A DNA stretch of 64,000 bases from Candidatus Brachybacter algidus (lineage in GTDB: Bacteria > Bacteroidota > Bacteroidia > Chitinophagales > Saprospiraceae). Made by a program: the position numbers and the translations under genes. Within the stretch, counting starts at the first letter, position 1, and the number at the start of each line of letters is the position of its first letter. The DNA lies in assembly GCA_016711705.1 (NCBI GenBank), contig JADJSK010000002.1:558001-622000 (forward strand), given 5' to 3'. The notes under the pieces were generated by a model. The model saw only the letters and a program-made list of their open reading frames with translations, had not been told where the DNA came from and did not search any database. Shown here piece by piece: positions 34,974 to 44,305 of the stretch.

Positions 34974-36383
34974 CTAAGGATTATTATCTGGGATAGAACC
35001 ATTTTTTTCTGCCTGCACCGTAGATTTTCGTATTCCAGTTCTATGAATCTCGTTGATATATTGATCTTTTAAGTGATCGTAAAAGGAATGCCTGCTTGAT
35101 GAGGAGGCGATTAAATTGGAAATTAATGCTGTCAACATAATGTAAAAAATCACGTTATGGCTGCTGGTCATTTCAAGGACCAAGATGGAAGACGTGAATG
35201 GACTTCGTGTGATACTGGTCAAAAAGCCGGTCATTCCACATAGGATTAGCAGATTTGTTTCGGTGCTTGTTACATTAAAAAATTCTGCAAAAACAGCACC
35301 TATGCTTGCTCCCGCACTGAGTGAAGGTGCGAATATACCACCGGCTGCACCAGTAGAAAAAGAAATTATAGGACCTAAAATTCTTAAAATTGGCAAGTAC
35401 CATGATACATGTTTGTCATCAGTAAAAAGTGTATTTACCATTATTTCTTTACCGGAACCAAGTGTATATTTATCTAAAAAGGAGGCGAGTGAAGCAATTA
35501 TTAGACCACAAATCGAAACATACAGAATTTTATGAAAATTGGTTTTAAGTACATTTTTCTTTTTTGATATATATAAAACAGCGCTGCCCATGCCGGTTCC
35601 AGCTACACCTGTTATAATTGCAATGGGGAGAATCAATAGGATGATCCAAGAAGAAATATTGCTTAGGTCAGGATAGCCTAAATACAGATAAGGTCCTAAG
35701 AAATTTAGTGCGGTGAGTCCAGCGATAATCACGCCAGTTAATAAAGCAGATTTAAAAAAACTAAAATGAATTTTGGTAAGTTCCTCGATAGCAAAAACTA
35801 TACCACCTAAAGGTGTATTAAAGGCGGCTGCAAGACCTGCGGCAGCTCCTGTAACAATCATATTTCTCTTCGAAATCTTTGGATACCATGCGGGTAGAAA
35901 GTCATTGATTTTTTTGAAAATTGTTGCAGAGATTTGGATAGTAGGACCTTCTCTCCCAATGACACCTCCTCCAAAAACCATAATTAGGCTGGAAAGTATC
36001 TTGATGAAGATGACTTTAAGGCTGAGTAGCACATTTACTCTGTAAGAGTTAATTGGATTGGATAATTCTATTGCTGCGGTTACTTGAGGAATACCGCTTC
36101 CCCTTGCATATGGTGCATATCTCTGAACGATCCACCATGCCAATACAAAACAGATAGGAGTAATTATAAATAAAGCCCAACTTATGTTTTCGAAAATCAG
36201 ATGCGTTCCGTATTCTGCCCATGAAAATAATTTTGCGTAAAGGACTGCGATAGAGCCGGATATAAATGCACCAATCCAAAAAGGCAAGGCGTTAAGTAGA
36301 TTTTTCTTGAGCCTTTTGTTTGTTATTAAATCGAACTTGGATTTTAAGAATAGCCTTACTTTGTATAATAAATTCATGTGCAA
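34974..36383 (-). CDS. ClC-family chloride/proton antiporter
   Basis: 469 residues with about ten membrane-embedded helices. Signature loops are all present: GSGIP at 95-99 (selectivity filter), GREGP at 143-147 (gating Glu 145), FNTPLGG at 188-194, the Glu pair E200-E201 at the proton-glutamate position, and GAAGGIFAPSLSAGASIGAVFA near 340-365. The presence of both gating and proton glutamates favours a 2Cl-/H+ exchanger rather than a channel; GREGP rather than GREGT argues against the fluoride-specific branch. No CBS domains follow. Single gene; the Met at residue 3 is an alternative start. Confidence 0.92.
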   Translation of the reverse strand: MHMNLLYKVRLFLKSKFDLITNKRLKKNLLNALPFWIGAFISGSIAVLYAKLFSWAEYGTHLIFENISWALFIITPICFVLAWWIVQRYAPYARGSGIPQVTAAIELSNPINSYRVNVLLSLKVIFIKILSSLIMVFGGGVIGREGPTIQISATIFKKINDFLPAWYPKISKRNMIVTGAAAGLAAAFNTPLGGIVFAIEELTKIHFSFFKSALLTGVIIAGLTALNFLGPYLYLGYPDLSNISSWIILLILPIAIITGVAGTGMGSAVLYISKKKNVLKTNFHKILYVSICGLIIASLASFLDKYTLGSGKEIMVNTLFTDDKHVSWYLPILRILGPIISFSTGAAGGIFAPSLSAGASIGAVFAEFFNVTSTETNLLILCGMTGFLTSITRSPFTSSILVLEMTSSHNVIFYIMLTALISNLIASSSSRHSFYDHLKDQYINEIHRTGIRKSTVQAEKNGSIPDNNP

Positions 36384-36642
36384 AGATAATGTATAATAAC
36401 AAAAGGATTGGATTTGCTTGTTAAAGAGAATGTTAAACGGCCGGGCCCCATAATAAGATTCCTCTTAGAAGTTGTAGAATGTTATTATTAAAATGGCTTT
36501 TGAATTGTGTCAACGGAATAGCTGGTAAAAAAAAAGTCTTTAATCCACTTAAATTATTAACACATAAAGCGGTTGAAATGGCAGTAATTTTATATTATTG
36601 GTTCTAATTTACCTCTGGGTGTATGGGATTTAAACATAAAAC

Positions 36643-38106
36643 ATGAAGTATATTTTGTTCAGATTTAAAGGAATGCTTCTTTTGCTTCTTTGTACTTGGA
36701 TTTCCATTTCCTTATCATATGGGCAAATCCATACCGCACTTTTTACCTCTTCCGACAAAGAAATAGAGGGCGCTTTTGAATGGGCCCAGGGCATGGCAGT
36801 GAGCTACAAAGGGGAAGAAAATGATCATGTAGGGCCTTGGTATGAAGCAGCGCTCCCATCAAGATTTGCATTCTGCATGAGAGATGCTTCTCATCAATGT
36901 ATTGGTGCCGAGATTTTGGGTTGGAGTGAACAAAATTTGAATATATTCTCGTTGTTTGCCAAGAATATTTCAGTCTCGAAAGATTGGTGCTCTTATTGGG
37001 AAATAAATAAATGGAATAAACCGGCTCCTGAAGACTACAGAAACGACAAAGAATTTTGGTATAATTTACCGGCTAATTTTGATCTTCTTTATGCAACATG
37101 GCGATTGTATCAATGGACAGGTAATAAGTCTTATATTGAAGAGCCCAACTTTATCTATTTTCAAGAAAAAACAGTTGATGATTACATTGATAAATGGGTA
37201 TTATCGGCAGACTCATTGTTCTTTAGGCCAAGTCATGTAAATGTGCCGATTCCGTATAATGAGAAGGATTATTTTCATAGTTGCCGTGGGTTGCCATCTT
37301 ATACAGAAGGGGTTCCTGGTATGAAAATGGGAGCAGATCTTGTCGCAGCATTATACCGTGGTCTCATTACTTATTCTGATATTTTAAAGACAAAAGGTCA
37401 AACTGGGAAGGCCGACATATATGCTAGAAAGGCGGAACAGTATAGGAATTCCTTGGAAACGGAATGGTGGAGCAATGAAAATTCTCAATACTACTCATAT
37501 TATTGTGATGATGGGAAGTTTAGGAATGATGAGCCGGGTACTTACTTGCTTTGGTTTGATGCACTTAATGATATCAAAAGGAAAAATCTTACAGTAGAAC
37601 AAATTATTACATCAAAAAGTAATGTGGAAAATATGTCATATTGGCCATATTTATTATACACTAATGGGAATTGGACAGAGGCAAGAAATATTATTCTTCG
37701 ACTTTCAGACTCAACTACAGCTAGAAGGGAGTATCCGGAGGTCTCGTTTGGTGTACTGGAAGGTGTTGTTAAAGGCGCAATGGGTATTGATCCTGATGCG
37801 GAAGAGTATTCAATTAGTACTTTATCTAGGATCAATGGTGGCAACTCTGCGACTATATTAGATTTGCCAATCTTACAGACATTTGTGGATCTCAGTCATA
37901 GAAGTGATCATCAATCAGAAATGACTAATAAAGGGAAGAAGTCTTTTATTTGGAAAGCTAAATTTTCCGGAATTTATGCTTCGATAACAGTAGATAAATC
38001 TTCCGCCCCAGTAAATAAGGAGTTTGACAGTCAAGGCAAACCAATAACTTTTGTGATGGTGCCAATGGGCCCTGGAAAACATGCAACAGTTGAGGCATTC
38101 AAATGA
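36643..38106 (+). CDS. Exported six-hairpin (alpha/alpha toroid) glycosidase-like protein
   Basis: 487 residues. Signal peptide residues 1-27 (MLLLLLCTWISISLSYG-Q). The body has pairs of helices with aromatic and acidic residues typical of alpha/alpha-barrel glycoside hydrolases: FEWAQGMAVSYKGEENDHVG, WYEAALPSRFAFCMRDASHQ, NFDLLYATWRLYQWTGNKSY, EGVPGMKMGADLVAALYRGL and SYWPYLLYTNGNWTEARNII. R-D in FCMRD and later E residues might be catalytic, but I cannot assign a GH family. Expected to act in the periplasm. No T9SS tail. Single gene on the plus strand between the ClC and ArsR genes. Confidence 0.65.
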   Translation: MKYILFRFKGMLLLLLCTWISISLSYGQIHTALFTSSDKEIEGAFEWAQGMAVSYKGEENDHVGPWYEAALPSRFAFCMRDASHQCIGAEILGWSEQNLNIFSLFAKNISVSKDWCSYWEINKWNKPAPEDYRNDKEFWYNLPANFDLLYATWRLYQWTGNKSYIEEPNFIYFQEKTVDDYIDKWVLSADSLFFRPSHVNVPIPYNEKDYFHSCRGLPSYTEGVPGMKMGADLVAALYRGLITYSDILKTKGQTGKADIYARKAEQYRNSLETEWWSNENSQYYSYYCDDGKFRNDEPGTYLLWFDALNDIKRKNLTVEQIITSKSNVENMSYWPYLLYTNGNWTEARNIILRLSDSTTARREYPEVSFGVLEGVVKGAMGIDPDAEEYSISTLSRINGGNSATILDLPILQTFVDLSHRSDHQSEMTNKGKKSFIWKAKFSGIYASITVDKSSAPVNKEFDSQGKPITFVMVPMGPGKHATVEAFK

Positions 38107-38196
38107 GATGGTAATTTTTTTATTTTTATAGGTTACTTCCATCTCTTTTTTTCAATTTTTCATTGTTTATTTAATCAAATTAAATCGGTCGTCACA

Positions 38197-38508
38197 TCAA
38201 CTGCAAAATGGCTCTATGAAATCTTCTAATTCTTTCATTTTTATAGGGGGTAATTTATTGTAAATTTCACGACCATTTTGTACTTGAGTTAAAATTTTGC
38301 ATTCGGTCATAATTTGCAAATGCCTTGAAATTATCTGTCTTGATAATTTGATATTTACTAAAATAGCTGTTGGAGTAATAGCCTGAAGTGCAATCGAGGC
38401 AATATTTGCTCGTCGACTTGGGTCCGATAGTGCCTGAAATGCATATCCTCTTATTTCCATAATACAGCAACTTGACCTCATAAAATAATTTATAGACTTT
38501 TTAACCAA
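38197..38508 (-). CDS. ArsR-family winged-helix regulator
   Basis: Winged helix of the SRPBCC-linked ArsR type: QALSDPSRRANIASIALQAI, then LSRQIISRHLQIMTECKILT and VQNGREIYNKLPP. The most likely start is the Met at 38460 (MEIRGYAFQALSDPSRR), as the upstream residues do not fit the family. It follows the methyltransferase gene by 25 bp (73 bp from the later start). The usual SRPBCC partner is absent downstream. A Cys pair occurs only near the unlikely N-terminus, so metal sensing is not supported. Confidence 0.8.
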   Translation of the reverse strand: MVKKSINYFMRSSCCIMEIRGYAFQALSDPSRRANIASIALQAITPTAILVNIKLSRQIISRHLQIMTECKILTQVQNGREIYNKLPPIKMKELEDFIEPFCS

Positions 38509-38533
38509 TAAATTTATAAATATGCCTGGTGTA

Positions 38534-39148
38534 TTAATCTATGTGCTTAAAGCAGCAAAAAGAAAAATTTTGAGTTGTGCCGAAAGGTGTCACATGATCA
38601 TGAGTTTTGCATTGAATTGATGTAAATGCTTCGATGAAGCATTTGGATAATTGGTCTGTACTATAATTCTTGATATCCAGTCCACTGCATTTCTGTGGGC
38701 CGTTTTCTGAGAAAGTCCCTAAAATCAAATATCCATTGACATATTTATTCACAGTATCAAGGTATTTTTTTATTTCTAACTCGTTGGTTAAGAAATGAAA
38801 GGCGGCTCGATCGTGCCAGAGATCAAAATTTGAATGTGGTATATATTCATTAATGTCGCTGACGATCCAGTTAATTTTTTCAGCTCGGCTTCCCAGCCTC
38901 TTTTTTGCTCTTTCTATAGCTGTTGAAGAAATATCTAATATCGTGATATTTATAAAACCCTTGTCCAATAAATAATCGACAAAATTACTGTCACCACCAC
39001 CAATGTCTATAATGCTTGCATTCTTGCTCAGACCTATTGAATGTATGAATTCAAGGGATATTTCTGGAATTACTTGTGTCCAACTTACTTGATCGGGTGT
39101 TTTAGTTTCATAGATTTTTTCCCAGTGTAATTTATTTGATATGCTCAT
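38534..39148 (-). CDS. Class I SAM-dependent methyltransferase
   Basis: 204 residues. SAM motif I is SIIDIGGGDSNFVDYLL (residues about 44-60), followed by the acidic loop ITILDISSTAIERAKKRL and motif II-like FDLWHDRAAFHFL. Starts WEKIYETKTPDQVSWTQ, the entry of a subfamily common in environmental bacteria near ArsR-type regulators. Substrate unknown; thiol, tellurite or chalcogen methylation has been suggested for relatives but is not shown here. Probably co-transcribed with the ArsR gene behind it. Confidence 0.85.
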   Translation of the reverse strand: MSISNKLHWEKIYETKTPDQVSWTQVIPEISLEFIHSIGLSKNASIIDIGGGDSNFVDYLLDKGFINITILDISSTAIERAKKRLGSRAEKINWIVSDINEYIPHSNFDLWHDRAAFHFLTNELEIKKYLDTVNKYVNGYLILGTFSENGPQKCSGLDIKNYSTDQLSKCFIEAFTSIQCKTHDHVTPFGTTQNFSFCCFKHID

Positions 39149-39270
39149 AGATCGCAGTATTACTAGAGTTTGAGTAAGAATATTGGTGGTTCTTAAGCTT
39201 TAATTAGCATTTTAAGTATAATTCTGTTTCACAAATTTAGTTCAGAATACCTACACAATATAATTTGTCG

Positions 39271-39278
39271 TATGTTTG
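39271..39278 (+). promoter_or_regulatory. Possible -7 box of the cold-shock gene
   Basis: TATGTTTG fits TAnnTTTG and lies 39 bases upstream of the ATG, which leaves a 5' leader of about 30 bases. No TTG is seen at the expected 19-21 base spacing, so only half of the promoter signature is present. Confidence 0.35.
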
Positions 39279-39317
39279 CACGGGCAATATAGCCTAAATC
39301 ATTTAATTTAATTAGTA

Positions 39318-39509
39318 ATGTACAGCGGAGTTGTAAAATTTTTCAATTCAGAGAAAGGCTTTGGTTTTATCGTAGATAGTAGTTCCAAAGAAGAATTCTT
39401 TGTTCATGTTTCAGGCCTTATTGACGATGTCGCAGAAGGAGATTCAGTAACTTTTGATACTGAAAAGGGAAGAAAAGGTATGAATGCAATCAATGTAAAG
39501 TTAGCGTAA
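39318..39509 (+). CDS. Cold shock domain protein (CspA family)
   Basis: 63 residues, a single OB-fold cold shock domain. RNP1 is KGFGFI (residues 14-19) and RNP2 is EFFVHVSGL (26-34). Binds single-stranded RNA or DNA and melts RNA structure. Full length for the Bacteroidota type. It has its own strong terminator and is divergent from the methyltransferase gene. Confidence 0.95.
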   Translation: MYSGVVKFFNSEKGFGFIVDSSSKEEFFVHVSGLIDDVAEGDSVTFDTEKGRKGMNAINVKLA

Positions 39510-39527
39510 GCCTTTAATTTTGCCCGT

Positions 39528-39584
39528 ATCAGTTTGGGTTGTTTTGGTCGATTGACTTAACTTCCCAAACTGATTTTTTTTTTT
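39528..39584 (+). terminator. Rho-independent terminator of the cold-shock gene
   Basis: ATCAGTTTGGG at 39528-39538 pairs perfectly with CCCAAACTGAT at 39564-39574, followed at once by a run of about 11 T. Loop of 25 bases. The following stretch to 39771 has no gene. Confidence 0.9.
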
Positions 39585-39771
39585 GGAGTATTTTATAAAA
39601 TAGCTTCAAATTTCTAATTGTTGGTCCTTCAAATCTTTTCATAGAGTTTTTTCGAGATAGATTTTACCGTGTTTGGGAACAAATTTCATTGTAACTCAGA
39701 CCGGCTTTTGTTGTTTGGTCTAATGCCTTCAATTACTTGAATCACTTAAAGTATATTAATTCTTTGAATAC

Positions 39772-41319
39772 TCATTGCTTATTCAGTCTTTTAACCGAAT
39801 AGATATCTGTCCGACGGTCTTTCAAATTACGGACGCTTCCAAACTGATTTAATTCTCTCAATAGATCTAAATCAACATCAGCGATAAGGATCATTTCACT
39901 ATTTGGTGTTGCTTCAGCTTTGATGCCATTCGTTGGGAATGAAAAGTCACAAGGAGTGAATACCATCGATTGGGCATATTGAATGTCCATATTGTGCACC
40001 TTTGGAAGATTTCCAACGCTACCCGCAATAGCCACATAACATTCATTTTCTATTGCTCTGGCTTGCGCGCAATTTCTTACTCTGGAATATCCACTTTGAG
40101 TATCTGTTAAGAAAGGAACAAACAAAATATCAATACCATCTTCCGCTAAAATCCTACCCAATTCAGGAAATTCTACATCATAACAAATTAATATTCCAAT
40201 CCTTCCACAATCAGTATCATAAGTCTGAATCGATTGTCCACCCTGCATACCCCATACTTTGGCTTCATCAGGTGTGACATGTAATTTTTCATAACGTTCT
40301 ACTCCACCATCCCTCTTGCATAGGTATCCTGCATTATACAAGTTATTATTCACGATTTCAGGCATGCTGCCTGTTATGATGTTTATGTTGTATGAAATAG
40401 CCAACTCTGCGAATCGCTTAGTTATAGCTTCTGTGTAAGTAGCCAATTGACGTATAGCATCCGGTTCTGAGAGGTGATTATATTCAGACATTAAAGGAGC
40501 ATTAAAAAACTCAGGGAATAATGCAAAATCTGCTCTGTAGCCTGACACAGCGTCAATAAAGTATTCCGCCTGCTGCATTAATTCTTCAAAGTTCTTATAA
40601 AGCCTCATTTGCCACTGGATCAAACCAAGTCTGATTACCGTCTTCTTAATATTGGCGGAATTAGTTTTTTTCTCATAATAAACATTATCCCATTCCAGCA
40701 AAACTGCATATTCTTTGGATTCTTTATCTCCTTCGAGATATCCTTTCAAAACCCGCATCGGGTGAAAATCATTTGACATCTGAAAGTCCAACACAGGATC
40801 GTGGATTTCCTTGTTTCTTACATTCTCAATGTATTGGCGAGGAGTCATCGTAGCTGAATATTGATGATAATTCGGAATACGTCCACCGAAAACTATTCCT
40901 TTCAGATTCAGTTTTTCACATAGTTCTTTCCGGTAATCATACAGTCTTCTACCTAATCTCAACCCACGAAATTTAGGACTCACGAAGACATCTATACCAT
41001 AAAGTTTATCTCCAAGAGCAGTATGCGTACTAAATGAATATGCTCCGGTGATCTCGCTATATGTATGCTTATCATCAAATTTGGAATAATCCACTATAAT
41101 TGATAAGGCACAAGCTGCCAGCTGATTATCTATTTTAATGCCTACCTGACCTTCAGGGAATTTTTCTATGAGAGATTTGATATGATGTTCTTTCCAATAA
41201 GCATTAGGCATGTGAGAGTAAACTTCCTTCATCACATCTCTAATCTCATCATAGTCCTCCATTTTTAGAAAAACAAGTTCAATATTATCGATTGAATGAG
41301 TATCATTTTTATTGTCCAT
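39772..41319 (-). CDS. Fused GNAT acetyltransferase - nitrilase-type carbon-nitrogen hydrolase
   Basis: 515 residues. Residues about 12-150 are GNAT-like (IDVFVSPKFRGLRLGRRLYD holds the acetyl-CoA loop R-G-L-R-L-G-R-R). Residues about 226-500 are a nitrilase-superfamily hydrolase with the full triad: E270 in FALFPEFF, K345 in RYEKLHVTPDE, C379 in GILICYDVEFPEL. The fusion is a known two-domain architecture in Bacteroidota and other phyla, with unknown substrate; amide hydrolysis linked to acylation of an amine is a reasonable guess. Cytoplasmic. Single gene. Confidence 0.93.
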   Translation of the reverse strand: MDNKNDTHSIDNIELVFLKMEDYDEIRDVMKEVYSHMPNAYWKEHHIKSLIEKFPEGQVGIKIDNQLAACALSIIVDYSKFDDKHTYSEITGAYSFSTHTALGDKLYGIDVFVSPKFRGLRLGRRLYDYRKELCEKLNLKGIVFGGRIPNYHQYSATMTPRQYIENVRNKEIHDPVLDFQMSNDFHPMRVLKGYLEGDKESKEYAVLLEWDNVYYEKKTNSANIKKTVIRLGLIQWQMRLYKNFEELMQQAEYFIDAVSGYRADFALFPEFFNAPLMSEYNHLSEPDAIRQLATYTEAITKRFAELAISYNINIITGSMPEIVNNNLYNAGYLCKRDGGVERYEKLHVTPDEAKVWGMQGGQSIQTYDTDCGRIGILICYDVEFPELGRILAEDGIDILFVPFLTDTQSGYSRVRNCAQARAIENECYVAIAGSVGNLPKVHNMDIQYAQSMVFTPCDFSFPTNGIKAEATPNSEMILIADVDLDLLRELNQFGSVRNLKDRRTDIYSVKRLNKQ

Positions 41320-41671
41320 GATATATTTTATTTGTTTTGAGTTACGCTCGTAAAAAGTGAGATTCCAAATTTTACAAGTAATTACAACAACTCATACATT
41401 TAGATTGAATGATGACGTAAAGGTACAAAATATTAAGTGAGGGGGTGAGAAGGATAAGAAGGTGAGGAGGTGAGAGGGTGATAGGGTGATAGGGTGATAA
41501 GGTGAGAGGGTGAGAGGGAAAGCACATTTCTAACTCAGTTCAAAATTAGAGACTGATTTTGTCTCTTATAAAACAAAATTATTTCGTTTCCACTTAAGAG
41601 CCAACAGCTAATGGCCAACAGCTAATAGCCGAAAAGTAAGGTATGAGTTCGTTTCAGAAGAAATGTCAATA
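41320..41671. repeat. Intergenic region with GGTGA and CAACAGCTAAT repeats
   Basis: No gene. At 41440-41516 a purine-rich array of GAGGTGAGAGGGTGATAGGGTGA-like units of 8-9 bp. At 41588-41632 GCCAACAGCTAATGGCCAAC is followed by a second CAGCTAATAGCC copy. The same GGTGA family occurs at 14787, 48640 and 52880. Confidence 0.7.
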
Positions 41672-42175
41672 TTATTCAAACATGTAAGTTTCATTTCCTT
41701 CAGCCATTTTCCTCACATTTTCCAACACTCGTTTCATATAAGTTTTCCAGAAGGTGTTTGTGAAAAGCCAGTTGAGCGGATAGAAAAGCGGATTTCCTGA
41801 ATGCATTTTATAAGTGTAATCGATTTGAATCTTATTGGGTTCAAGTTCAGTGGTCTGCCATTCTCCAGTAAATTTTGTAAAACCGAGCATCCAGGCTTGA
41901 AAATTGCTCACTTCGATCTTCCAATATTTATTTTCGATGCGTTCCAGGACAGTATCATTCGATGCCCAACCACCTTTTTGAGTCAGCGACTTTGCCGCAT
42001 ATACCTTTTTTGAAAAACCGATTTTTCCCCAATTTTCATCATCTGTGGTATGGGTGACGGCAGGCATGATTCCATAACCAGTGTGGACTTTCGATACATC
42101 ACAGAGCATGGGTGTCTTAAAGGCTCGTTCGAGGGAACAATGGTAGATAGTTGAAACGGAGATTTGGAATGTCAA
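41672..42175 (-). CDS. SRPBCC family protein
   Basis: 167 residues: ISVSTIYHCSLERAFKTPML opens the beta1-alpha1 of a START/SRPBCC fold, then GWASNDTVLERIENKYWKIE, FTGEWQTTELEPNKIQIDYT and a C-terminal helix FTNTFWKTYMKRVLENVRKM. Complete, unlike the two SRPBCC copies near 9.5 and 16.5 kb. A hydrophobic ligand is likely but unknown. Single gene. Confidence 0.8.
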   Translation of the reverse strand: MTFQISVSTIYHCSLERAFKTPMLCDVSKVHTGYGIMPAVTHTTDDENWGKIGFSKKVYAAKSLTQKGGWASNDTVLERIENKYWKIEVSNFQAWMLGFTKFTGEWQTTELEPNKIQIDYTYKMHSGNPLFYPLNWLFTNTFWKTYMKRVLENVRKMAEGNETYMFE

Positions 42176-42311
42176 ATTATTTGCTTTTGATATTGTAAAT
42201 TTAAAAAATTACTTAAATAATTTAAAAAATAAAGATTTTTTTAATTCCTTGAATTAAGCGAATTTCATTTTTTAATTTCAAAATTACTTTTGCAACGCTT
42301 AATTATTAGGC

Positions 42312-43547
42312 TCAAAGGTATATTTCAGCCTTATGCGCCTTGATTTTATTAATAAAGATATTAAAGACTGCATGATGATTACCCTGTACATCTGCCATTT
42401 TTAATTGCTCTAGCATTCGTGTTAATGCGTTTTGAATATAAAGATCGTTCATGCCATAATCCCAAATTGGACCATAACATTCTTCAAAAAGCTCCTCGAA
42501 AGTCCATTCAATAGTTACGACTCTAGTCACATTATTTTTGTCTTTAAAAACCGTTTGTGAATAATGATTCAACCTATGCAAAAAGAGATCAGTTAATGCA
42601 TGAATACTCAATACAGCAGTTTCAGGATCATTAATTCCGGGACTTAATGCTTTAATAGCTACTTCGGCAAGTTGATGATATCCATAATAAGGATTTATTT
42701 CCAAAGGTTGTCCTTTATAAAAATCAATTGGCATTAATAGTAGTTTTGCATCTTTTTCGGTTAATTGTTGATCGCTATAAAATATCAAGAGTGGAGAGCC
42801 TTTCAAAAGATATTCTCCTGCAGGATGTAAAAAATGCACTATGCCTTTCTTTTCGGCGGCAAAATTTATCAATTCTATTTCATTGAAACCCTGATAATAA
42901 CCTGAAGAAACCATAGAGATCGACTGTCCTTTTATCTCAGGTGGAGTATACATTTGGGGCTGATCGGAATTCCATATCAATTGTAATGCATCCATGGTTG
43001 TTCTATGGACCCTAGATATTATGGTTTCATATTTAACCGATTGGGTGACGTAATGTAAAAAATAGATAAACAAAAAAATATCAGTTATGGTAAGTAATAA
43101 TAATAAATAGATACTTAATGCCGGAACATAAATACCGGAATCAATGTCACGAATTGAGCTTAATGAGAATAAAGCATAGACAATGGTACCAATATAAAAG
43201 CCAAGTGTTAATTGCTGAAATCTATTGCCTATCATACTACTAAGCATTCTGTTACTCATTTGCGAGGCTGCCTGGTTTAGCAAAATCATGACCATCGAAA
43301 AGCTAAAAACTGTTAGTGAAATTATTCCACCAATAATTGTCGATATAATTGATCTGGCAGTTGTCGCGTCTTTTAGTTTTATCCAATTAAAGTTGGCCTT
43401 AAAATGCTTTCCCACATTAGAATAGTCAAGCTCAAGCATTAACCATGAAAGGATAAGAAATCCTATTGCTATGATGGCAGGGTAAAATGCAATACTACCT
43501 GTAATCTTACTGTATGTTTTACGAATCCATTTTGAAAATTTATTCAT
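42312..43547 (-). CDS. DUF2254 membrane protein
   Basis: 411 residues with four membrane segments in the first 160 (FYPAIIAIGFLILSWLML, ISTIIGGIISLTVFSFSMVM, LGFYIGTIVYALFSLSSI, ALSIYLLLLLTITDIFLFIY). The soluble C-terminal part includes ALSPGINDPETAVLSIHALT, the most conserved DUF2254 segment. Function unknown for the family. Confidence 0.9.
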   Translation of the reverse strand: MNKFSKWIRKTYSKITGSIAFYPAIIAIGFLILSWLMLELDYSNVGKHFKANFNWIKLKDATTARSIISTIIGGIISLTVFSFSMVMILLNQAASQMSNRMLSSMIGNRFQQLTLGFYIGTIVYALFSLSSIRDIDSGIYVPALSIYLLLLLTITDIFLFIYFLHYVTQSVKYETIISRVHRTTMDALQLIWNSDQPQMYTPPEIKGQSISMVSSGYYQGFNEIELINFAAEKKGIVHFLHPAGEYLLKGSPLLIFYSDQQLTEKDAKLLLMPIDFYKGQPLEINPYYGYHQLAEVAIKALSPGINDPETAVLSIHALTDLFLHRLNHYSQTVFKDKNNVTRVVTIEWTFEELFEECYGPIWDYGMNDLYIQNALTRMLEQLKMADVQGNHHAVFNIFINKIKAHKAEIYL

Positions 43548-43666
43548 ATTTAATTTTAAATGATTAATTTGTAAAATTAATTTATTCTGCTGTTTCTTTT
43601 AATGCGCAGTAAGCTGGGAACATTGATGGCGGGGTAGTTTTATTCCTTCATTTGAGTATAAAGGAG

Positions 43667-43906
43667 TTAATGAGAATTGCCATATTTTTTTCTATCAATA
43701 TACATTCCTTTCATTACAAGCAGCATAATCACTCCCATTACAGAGATACCCAAACAAGCCATGTAAAATCGTGTCATGCTAAAATAAACATGGTCCAAAG
43801 CATATGTATTCAAGTACATTGTAACATACATAGCCATAAAAGAGAGTGCTAACATAATAAAGAATTTGGTATAGCTATTTCCGCTTTTCTTTTTTATCGA
43901 TTCCAT
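43667..43906 (-). CDS. Small two-TM protein resembling the N-terminus of DUF305 proteins
   Basis: 79 residues: FFIMLALSFMAMYVTMYLNT, then YALDHVYFSMTRFYMACLGI and VMGVIMLLVMKGMY. This resembles the membrane part that precedes the DUF305 domain in Bacteroidota metal-resistance clusters. Here a stop follows after KKYGNSH and no DUF305 domain is found downstream, so it is either a natural short form or a truncated gene. It lies between DUF2254 and, 85 bp downstream of it, the copper ATPase tail on the same strand; since it is read on the minus strand, the ATPase is upstream of it in transcription terms only if 44282 to 43906 are co-transcribed. Confidence 0.6.
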   Translation of the reverse strand: MESIKKKSGNSYTKFFIMLALSFMAMYVTMYLNTYALDHVYFSMTRFYMACLGISVMGVIMLLVMKGMYIDRKKYGNSH

Positions 43907-43991
43907 TATTTTTGTTTTTAAAGGTTAGATTGTATTTAATGGCAAGACTTTTTTATTAATAGTTAGTTGAAAATACGTTGAGAAGTTAAAT

Positions 43992-44282
43992 TTATAATTT
44001 AATATTTTTCAATCGCAAAGAATTAGCAATTACTGAAACTGAACTGAAACTCATCGCTGCGGCTGCTATCATTGGGGAAAGAAGTAAACCGAAAAATGGA
44101 TACAATATTCCTGCTGCAATTGGTATACATAATGCGTTGTAGCCAAATGCAAAAAGCAGGTTTTGTTTAATGTTTAGCATGACTTTATGACTAAGGTTTT
44201 TTGCTTTTGCAATGCCCATCAAATCACCTTTTAACAAAGTAATTGTTGCACTTTCGATTGCCACGTCTGTTCCTGTACCCAT
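43992..44282 (-). CDS. C-terminal part of Cu+ P-type ATPase, after frameshift
   Basis: 96 residues that complete the ATPase at 44306-46477: [40 protein letters not shown] and the last two membrane helices ([39 protein letters not shown]). It contains the [15 protein letters not shown] motif with the Met-Ser pair in the last helix used for Cu+ transfer. The frame joins the main part near 44315. Confidence 0.85.
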   Translation of the reverse strand: MGTGTDVAIESATITLLKGDLMGIAKAKNLSHKVMLNIKQNLLFAFGYNALCIPIAAGILYPFFGLLLSPMIAAAAMSFSSVSVIANSLRLKNIKL

Positions 44283-44305
44283 CGCTATGCCAATGTCTGC
44301 CTGAG

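Noticed and set aside
41440..41516. CRISPR array
   Set aside because: Units of 8-9 bp without spacers; simple tandem repeat.
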